Assembly: GCA_015039465.1 (NCBI GenBank)
Contig: MU130066.1
Location: forward strand, 1-15,872
Reading direction: 5' to 3'
DNA from: Phlegmacium glaucopus
Lineage: Eukaryota > Basidiomycota > Agaricomycetes > Agaricales > Cortinariaceae
DNA length: 15,872 nt
The notes beneath the pieces were generated by a model. That model had not been told where the DNA came from and ran no database searches. It saw nothing but the letters and a program-made list of their open reading frames with translations. Below, one piece after another: positions 9,729 to 15,872 of the stretch (position 1 is its first letter; every line of letters starts with the position of its first letter). Made by a program: the position numbers and the translations under genes.

Positions 9729-12700
9729 ATGGCCAAAAAATCCGCAGCAACAACCGTACAAAAATCAACCAACATGAACCAGGCTCAGGCTACTCAGCCA
9801 GAGGCTAGTGGTAGTAACACGAAGAAAGGGAAGGGAGAACAAATGATCACTGATGATGAGGAAGAAGAAATTATTGTAAAAGGTAGGTTCAATTGATTAA
9901 TAAATAAATTTAATATACTAATGGAATGCTTCAGCACCCAAGAAGAAAGGGAAAGCAAAATGAATCATCGATACTGATGAGGACGAGGAAGTGGAGGAAG
10001 AAGTGGTTGAAGGTAACTGGAATCGATGATAAATAATTTAATATACTAATAATGGAATGCTTAGCACCCAAGAAGAAAGGGAAAGGGAAAGCAAAACGAA
10101 TCATCAATACTGATGAGGACGAGGAAGGGGAGGAACAAGTTGTTGAAGGTAACTTGAATCAATCATCAAAATTATATTATACTAATGACAATGGGTCTAG
10201 AACCCACAAACTATAGAGATAGTGTCGAAAATGCAATCTTTGGTATTGCAACTATCGACCTCCTCAATCCTATTCGACCGATTGAACAAGGCACCTTTAA
10301 CAAATGTCTGCTCAATCAACATACCTTGACAAGGTTAATTCAAGATATGAAATTTCAAGGGATACGACGGCATCACTACTCCACTGCAATTCCTCTATTG
10401 GCTCATCCTGAGCATATCCACCCCTCTTCAATTTTCAAAGACGTCACTAGGTTACATCAAGCACCACCACTCAAGCTTAGTGATAGAGGAGAAAGGGAAT
10501 TGAAGACATTCTATGCGGCAGGGGGGAACCACAGGACAGAGGCAGTTAAATTCCTGGCTAAGGAGGAGCAGGAGAGGATAGAGAAGCTGAAGGCATTGAT
10601 TGGTCTACAAGAGGAGAAGGCTGTGGGGAAAGGGAAGAAAAAGGCTGAGGAAAAATTAGAGAGCCTTCACAAAGACTTGGAGGCATCTGAAGCTACTCTT
10701 GCCAGCCTTGGAAAGTGGACTGTGATTCTGTATAACGAAGGTAATCAATTCATTCAATATTTTATTTTTCAGACTAATTTTGTGTCTAGTTGTTTTGAGA
10801 GCCAAGGGTAGTCAACTTGGCTTCCAATTATCAAGAAACGAAATGGACGTTCGACGAGTAGAAGATGACGCCGAAAAGACTACAATGCGTTATATCGAAT
10901 ACAGAAATGAGAGGGAGGCTTTGGAGAAGAAGGGACATTTGTCCAACGCTGACAGGGCGGAGCTATCAAAGGTAGCTGATAGAAAGGGCGTCTTGGACAA
11001 GACTTTGAAGCGTTGTCTTCAAAGTGAAGATGTGGTGAGGTATTGGAAGGAATTGATGAGCGTTGCAGCACGCGGGCGCTTCATCAATACAAAGCATTTT
11101 GCGTCCAAATGGACAGACAAAACGATTCACCAACCTGGTGGTGGGGTAAGTGATTTATTGATTGTCAATTCAATTGTAATGTAACTAAGAGTCTGATTAC
11201 AGCTTTTTGTCGAGATGGTCAGTGAAGCCGCTGCGTTCTTCAGACTTCTATTTACACCATGTGTACTTTGGATTGACGAGGAGGAAGGGAGGAGAGCAAA
11301 GTTCAAGGATGTGAGGGCAAAGAAGCACCGAAGTAAAGAGGACAAACGGTGGCTTAAGGACGCTCGACAAAAGACTTGGGAAAGCTTTGACAATCCGAAA
11401 GGAGAGCCAGATTTCTCAGAGTCGATGGTTAGTATGGAGATGTTGGTGAAGTTGGACGAATTGAACGAGAAGTGGGAGAAGGATGAAGGAAGGCTGATGT
11501 TTTCAGCTGAAGCAGACGATACTACAGAGTATTGGACTGGAGTTCGGGACATACTAAAGAAGTATGTTTCCAATACTGAGGGGAGTGAGGGAGGGCAGAC
11601 GATAGTGGACAATATTAGCAAAAAGCTCAGGTGGTATAGCAACGAAGCAGGGGTAGAGGAGCCCCGTTTGGCGGTGCCTATATTGACTCCCAGGTTGTTG
11701 GATATTTTAGCGGCGAACATCACTGCTGGAGCACCCGCTTATGAGGAGGTGAGTGACTTGATTTTATTGACTTATCGCGGTTGAACATTGTTCAACGGCG
11801 TATTGACTGTATTTCATTTCTATTGACTTGATTTTATTTACTTACCGCGGTTGAACATAGTTCAACGGCGTATTGACTTTTCTTACCGCGGCTGAACAGT
11901 GTTCAACGGCGTTGTTGACTTTATTTCATTTCTATTGACTTCATTTTGTTTGTCTTACCGCGGTTGAACATTGTTCAACGGCGTGTTGACTTTATTTCAT
12001 TTTTATTGACTTGATTTTATTTACTTACCGCGGTTGAACATTGTTCAACGGCGTATTGACTTCATTTTGTTTCTTACCGCGGTTGAACAGTGTTCAACGG
12101 CGTTCATTTCATTTCTAATGACTTCATTTTGTTTTCTTACCGCGGTTGAACATTGTTCAACGGCGTGTTGACTTTATTTCATTTCTATTGACTTCATTTT
12201 GTTTTCTTACCGCGGTTGAACATTGTTCAACGGCGTATTGACTTTATTTCATTTAATGACTTCTTTCATTGTGTTGTTGACTTTATTTCATTTCTATTGA
12301 CTTCATTTTGTTTTCTTACCGCGGTTGAACATTGTTCAACGGCGTATTGACTTTATTTCATTTCTATTGACTTCATTCCATTTCTTACCGCTATTTTCAC
12401 TTCATTTATCATTTAATTGACTCCATCACTTGTACTACAGGTTGCATTATGGCTCGTTCCAGAAGCGCCATATTTCATCTCAACAGCCAAACACAACTCA
12501 ATATCACGAACCACTTGGGGCTTGGTATGGCAGTACCTCGACTGCCACCGTCATTACAGCAGATCAGCCAGTGCCATCAGACGAGAGGTAACAATATACT
12601 ACTTAAATAATTAATCAATACACTTACTTGCCTTCTTTCTAGATTACAGCAGCGGTCATGCAAGCAATTAAAGCGCTTTACATGATCAAGGGATATGTAC

Positions 12701-15325
12701 ACACTGGCACACCTACTACCCGTGGCCTTTCTAGCCCTCTCAACAGTGGCTTGTACAAAAAATACAGCAAGAGCCCAGAGGTAGCTGTTGAAGGGACCAT
12801 TTATAAAGCGATGAAACTCGGCAAATCGGGACACTCAGGCATAATTCACAAACGATCCAGACAAGGTCAATCTATGCAATTTCCAACCATAGATGTAGAA
12901 GGTTTGCCTTGGCCACTGGCTGTCCCTTGGGTGGGTTCATTCCTCACCTCAGCCAACCCTGCTCGAGATTTCCCGAAACATGCAACGTTTGCATTAATCG
13001 AGACAGAAGTCGTATCCTTATACAGGAAGGATATGATCAAAGCGTGTCCCACTATTGGCAGCCTTAGGCTCGAGATTTCGGCGACCCTAGACCACTATCA
13101 GCCTGCAGATAGTCTCAAGTTTCAATTGCCAGATCGTATTACAGTGCCAGACCCAGAGGACTGTGGGAACCCGGTTGATGATGTTGTACGAGTTGAAACA
13201 CTTGTACAGAATGACCAATTGGCGACCTCTTTCGCTCATTACACCGAGGAGCTGCAAGATATAATGAAGTACTGTGGAAAGAAAAAGATTATGTTAGCAG
13301 TACCTGGTGGGAGTCGAGACAATGAGAGGGTCAGGGATGCTTTCGAAGTGTTCATCAAGGTGAGTTGACTTGATTTTATTTACTTACCGCGGTTGAACAT
13401 TGGTCAACGGCGTATTGACTTCATTTCATTTCTAATGACTTCTTTTGTTTCTTACCGCGGTTGAACATTGTTCAACGGCGTGTTGACTTTATTTCATTTC
13501 TATTGACTTGATTTTATTTACTTACCGCGGTTGAACATTGTTCAACGGCGTATTGACTTTATTTCATTTCTAATATTCTTTTGTTACCTACCGCGGTTGA
13601 ACATTGTTCAACGGCGCATTGACTTGCGTTCATTTCTATTGACTTGCCTATCATTACTGACTTGGTGCTGCTTCTAGACTCTCATAGACAATGTCCCTCG
13701 ACTCCTTGCAATGGAGGTACTAGGTGTCAATGATGAGACGGCGGTAGAGGACCCATATTCATCAGAGTTCAACGGCGAACCTGATGTATGGACAATCCTA
13801 CCCGACTTCACCGTTATGCGTGAAGTTGAAGACTCTCAAGACTCTCAATACATCCCACCGGGGTCACCATCAGAACCTGAATCTGATGCAGAGAACAGTG
13901 ATGTAAGTCGTTCTTAAATATAATCTTTCTGATAGCCTCATATACTCATATATATAATAGGAGTCATCATCATCAGGATTAGAGGTCAATCCTGAACAGG
14001 TGAATTAATCTTTTTGACCGCCTTAACCATTTATTCAACCGCGGTTAGCCAAAGGACACATATGATGACCAGGTAAGTAATTAATCTTTGCTGACCGTAC
14101 TAATATCAATCCATTAACTACATAATAGCCACAGGCAAGACAGTCTGAGGACATCGTCCCAGACTCACAAGAAATGATGATGGCTGTTCCTGAGGTAAGT
14201 CACTATATTGATTAAAGGGAACCGCCGTTGAATTAGATCTAGCCTCAGACTACTATGATGGCTGTTGATACCGTTCCACAGGTAAGGCTTCTATCATTAA
14301 ATGACAACTAGCAATCATTTATTCAACTGTGGTTAAAGACACAGGCAGCACAACAGTCGTCGTCGTCGTCGTCTTCATCAGACTCAGGTGATAACGATGA
14401 TGATGATGATGATAAGGTAAAGTCCCTTCTGTTCAACAGCAATAATGTGATTAATTCAAGTTCAATGGCGATTTAGACGTCAGATGTGAATGGAGAAGAT
14501 GACAGTGATCCTATATCTGAGTCAGATGATGGGGACGTCCATACTCAGGTAAGTCAATATCAACATTAATAACCGCCTTGGCCTTGTATTCAACGGCGGT
14601 CAGCTTGGTGATCCTATATCTGAGTCGGAGGCTGAAGTAGATAATGGGGACGTCCATACTCAGGTAAGTCAATATCAACATTAATAACCGCCTTGGCCTT
14701 TTATTCAATGGCGGTCAGCTTGATGACACAAATCTTGATATGTCACTGATGGTCCCTCCCGATGACCAAACTATGGATATGTCGCTAACAGTCATTGTGA
14801 GTAGATCTTTCTGACTACTCAAGCGATATATTAACGTGGTTATTAGCAAAAGGAGTCTGGTGCTCAAGAAGATCATATGAATGATATGGATGATGATATG
14901 TATATGGATATTGTAAGTGTCGTTTCATTCCTATCTATATAATTCTGCATTGCTCACCTTTAAAGCCTGCTTCTCCTGTTGTTGTTGAGAACTTGGATCA
15001 GGTGGAGACGCCTCCAGCAAGTCAAGCAACACTTCAACATCAGAAACAGGTTCGTTCTGACTCTCTGGTGATGACCAAGGTTTCTCCCCGTATGTCATTT
15101 CATCAATATTCACTCTGTTCATCTAACTAATTACAACTACTTTCTCTAGCTCGAAATCGACAACGTCAAGTGGATGTAGATATTGAGGAGGGTGTATCGA
15201 TGGAAGTCGAAGAGGTGAGGCAGACATCCTTTGGGGTGAGTCGGTATAATACACCACCACCTACACGAGCTGGACCATCGAAAGGGGGTAAGGGGAAGAA
15301 GAAAGCTAGGAAAGGCGGATTTTGA
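9729..15325 (+). CDS. Gene B: ParB/sulfiredoxin-like domain protein with acidic multi-exon tail
   Basis: Exons: 9729-9882, (9935-10012 defective), 10065-10148, 10201-10740, 10790-11145, 11203-11748, 12441-12587, 12643-13359, 13678-13902, 13961-13999, 14049-14072, 14129-14194, 14243-14281, 14345-14416, 14477-14548, 14604-14663, 14719-14796, 14847-14912, 14966-15089, 15150-15325. Skipping the defective exon gives 3585 nt, 1194 aa, in frame throughout. Order: Lys-rich/acidic N-terminus (1-79), ParB-like region with GGNHR at 187-191, charged helical segment (196-259), further helical and mixed region to 848, acidic Ser/Asp/Met tail (849-1136), basic GKGKKKARKGGF end. The ATG has A at -3 and G at +4. 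The basic and acidic low-complexity segments suggest a nuclear, perhaps DNA- or chromatin-associated protein; that is inference. ParB-fold relatives bind DNA, hydrolyse CTP or act as nucleases or reductases. Biochemical role here unknown. Confidence 0.75.
9850..10200 (+). repeat. Tandem exon-intron modules in gene B N-terminus
   Basis: The 3' end of exon 1, exon 2 and exon 3 are three versions of one module: Lys/Gly-rich (KKGKG), a hydrophobic pair, then TDEDEE-like acids and a split Gly or Glu codon. The following introns (9883-9934, 10013-10064, 10149-10200) are each exactly 52 nt and share TATACTAAT before the acceptor. Exon 2 (78 nt) and exon 3 (84 nt) are close copies differing by a 6-nt GGGAAA indel and few substitutions. 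All exons in the module begin and end at the same codon phase, so units can be lost or gained without a frameshift. Confidence 0.85.
9935..10012 (+). pseudogene. Defective cassette exon of gene B (in-frame TGA)
   Basis: In the frame set by exon 1 this exon reads PKKKGKAK and then TGA at 9961-9963. The sister exon 3 has CGA (Arg) at the aligned position, so one C-to-T change at a CpG explains the stop. The exon is 78 nt with good splice sites on both sides, so skipping it restores the frame, while including it would end translation after about 60 residues. It may be a dead exon or a regulated poison exon. Confidence 0.7.
10260..10600 (+). other. ParB/sulfiredoxin-like region of gene B
   Basis: Within exon 4, the protein shows NPIRPIEQG, then a helix with LTRLIQDMKFQG, a P-rich loop, and GGNHRTEAVKFL at residues 187-198. 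A Gly-X-(H/R)-R-X-X-A motif after an N-terminal strand and a helix of the L-I-X-X-(I/M)-K-X-X-G type is the signature of ParB/Srx-fold domains (ParB has GERRXRA; sulfiredoxin has GCHR). I see the motif directly; the fold assignment is inference from this short match and the domain order. The segment after it (196-259) is Lys/Glu-rich and probably coiled coil. Confidence 0.55.
11749..12440 (+). repeat. Gene B intron 6, palindrome array
   Basis: A 692-nt phase-0 intron (donor GTGAGT at 11749, acceptor TACTACAG ending at 12440). It contains nine well-preserved palindromes (starting near 11775, 11844, 11884, 11958, 12028, 12078, 12139, 12209, 12319) plus a final truncated TTACCGC at about 12386. 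Spacers are TATTGACTTTATTTCATTTC plus TATTGACTTCATTTTGTTTT. Every copy reads CTTACCGCGG on the sense strand (one CTTATCGCGG). The loop is mostly ATT, with AGT variants at 11890 and 12085. Confidence 0.9.
13360..13677 (+). repeat. Gene B intron 8, palindrome array
   Basis: A 318-nt phase-0 intron (donor GTGAGT at 13360, acceptor GCTTCTAG ending at 13677) with four palindromes near 13387, 13456, 13525 and 13591. All have the CTTACCGCGG or CCTACCGCGG sense orientation. It begins GTGAGTTGACTTGATTTTAT, nearly the same as intron 6 (GTGAGTGACTTGATTTTATT), so the donor sits directly against array spacer in both. Confidence 0.88.
13678..15089 (+). other. Micro-exon tail of gene B
   Basis: Exons 9-19 encode an acidic, Ser/Asp/Met/Gln-rich tail in eleven pieces, nine of them 24-78 nt and all in phase 0 at both ends until the last. 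Exon 15 (14477-14548) and exon 16 (14604-14663) are duplicates (DPISES...NGDVHTQ or DDGDVHTQ), and the introns after them (14549-14603 and 14664-14718, 55 nt each) are near-identical. Exons 12 and 13 share PQ...MMAV. Exon 14 has a (TCG)n Ser run followed by an Asp run. The tail is probably disordered. The smallest exon, 14049-14072, encodes eight residues. Confidence 0.72.
14000..14718 (+). repeat. Worn palindromes inside short introns of gene B
   Basis: Six successive or near-successive short introns carry half or whole palindromes before the acceptor: 14000-14048 (CCGCC...TTCAACCGCGGTTAG), 14195-14242 (ACCGCCGTTGAATTAGATCT), 14282-14344 (TTCAACTGTGGTTAAAG), 14417-14476 (TTCAATGGCGATTTAG), 14549-14603 and 14664-14718 (ACCGCC...TTCAACGGCGGTCAG or TTCAATGGCGGTCAG). 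In 14000, 14549 and 14664 the acceptor AG lies directly at the base of the palindrome arm. Confidence 0.75.
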
Positions 15326-15496
15326 AAGACTCTGTATGTTAAATATGATGTTAAATATCTTGAATGTTCAATATATCTTGCTCCTGTAATCGATGATGGC
15401 TGATATTATTCACCAAGTTAGACACCATTGAATAGTAATGACACCAAAAAACAAAGGGCTTATTGTTTTGAATGAATGAAGTCAACACATTTTTTG
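15326..15496 (+). other. 3' flank of gene B
   Basis: About 170 bp of unique AT-rich DNA after the TGA, with TTAAATATGATGTTAAATAT and TTCAATATATC stretches that would suit a 3' untranslated region and poly(A) signal region. There is no canonical AATAAA. Nothing else was seen. Confidence 0.35.
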
Positions 15497-15872
15497 TTTA
15501 CCGCGGTTGAACATCAGTCAACGGCGGTCAGTAATAAAATGAGGTCAATAAGGCATAAGTACCAGTGATGGAGTCAATACAAGATAAGTGAAGTGACATC
15601 GCAGTAAGAAATGGAACGAAGTCAATACGCGGTTGAACAGTGGTAAGGAATATTAAATGAAGTCAATAGAAATGAAATCAAGTCAATACGCCGTTGAACA
15701 ATGTTCAACCGCGGTAAGACAAACAAAAATAAAGTCAACAACGCCGTTGAACACTGTTCAACCGCAGTAAGAAACAAAAAGAAGTCATTAGAAATGAAAC
15801 CAAGTCAATACGCCGTTGAACAATGTTCAACCGCGGTAAGTACATAAAATCAAGTCAACACGCCGTTGAACA
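15497..15872. repeat. Palindrome array, right flank (runs off the window)
   Basis: One copy reading TTTACCGCGG near 15498 is followed by copies in the opposite orientation near 15628 (a half copy), 15690, 15742, 15811 and a truncated one at the window end. The later ones read GCCGTTGAAC...TTCAACCGCGGTAAG with AGTCAATAGAAATGAAATCA spacers. This is the reverse complement of the intron 6 unit. The array continues beyond the window. Confidence 0.85.

Noticed and set aside
10260..10600. Bacterial contamination suggested by the ParB-like motif
   Set aside because: The motif lies in an exon with spliceosomal introns on both sides and in the same frame as clearly eukaryotic-style low-complexity regions.
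11127..11723. 198-codon minus-strand open frame opposite gene B exon 6
   Set aside because: It is antisense to a well-phased exon, Ser/Leu-rich as expected from the complement of Lys/Glu codons, and lacks its own splice or promoter context.
1..15872. Autonomous transposon genes, tRNA or rRNA
   Set aside because: I saw no DDE transposase, reverse transcriptase, integrase or helicase motif in any spliced frame, and no tRNA cloverleaf or rRNA core sequence.

Overview
The window looks like nuclear DNA from a filamentous basidiomycete, most likely a mushroom-forming Agaricomycete. The evidence is intron architecture: two plus-strand genes resolve into about 29 exons separated mostly by 44-63 nt introns with GTRAGT-like donors, TACTAAT-like branch sites and YAG acceptors. 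I chained the exons by hand, and the frames and splice phases agree at every junction. No prokaryotic layout, rRNA, tRNA or CRISPR array is visible.

Layout. 1-2430 holds no gene: it carries a TTGTAGTCTAT minisatellite (three blocks) and an array of short CpG-rich palindromes. 2431-2870 is a unique promoter-like stretch. Gene A (2871-7985, nine exons, 1215 codons) encodes a large protein of a family I do not recognise; it has an in-frame TAG at codon 190 unless a weak 78-nt intron is spliced out there. 7986-9300 is a palindrome array followed by a roughly 890-bp near-perfect inverted repeat. 9301-9728 is the gene B promoter and 5' leader. Gene B (9729-15325, about 20 exons, 1194 aa without a defective cassette exon) encodes a protein with a ParB/sulfiredoxin-like GGNHR motif, coiled coils, a second large unknown region, and an acidic Ser/Asp-rich tail built from many tiny phase-0 exons. 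15326-15872 returns to palindrome array.

The dominant theme is one family of 25-bp palindromes (12-bp arms CGCGGTTGAACA and TGTTCAACGGCG around a central T). It fills the intergenic DNA, all four long introns (500, 608, 692 and 318 nt) and, in worn form, many of the short introns of the gene B tail. There it lies just before the acceptor and in three introns appears to supply the AG. Intronic arrays run in the orientation that keeps the palindrome-flanking GTAAG off the sense strand. This suggests a hairpin element that tolerates, or creates, introns (introner-like). Each array has its own spacer and loop sequence, so arrays are homogenised locally.

The two genes lie in the same direction, encode proteins of similar length and are flanked by the same repeats. 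Whether they work together is inference only. No transposase, integrase or reverse transcriptase was recognised. All exon models are manual and lack transcript support.
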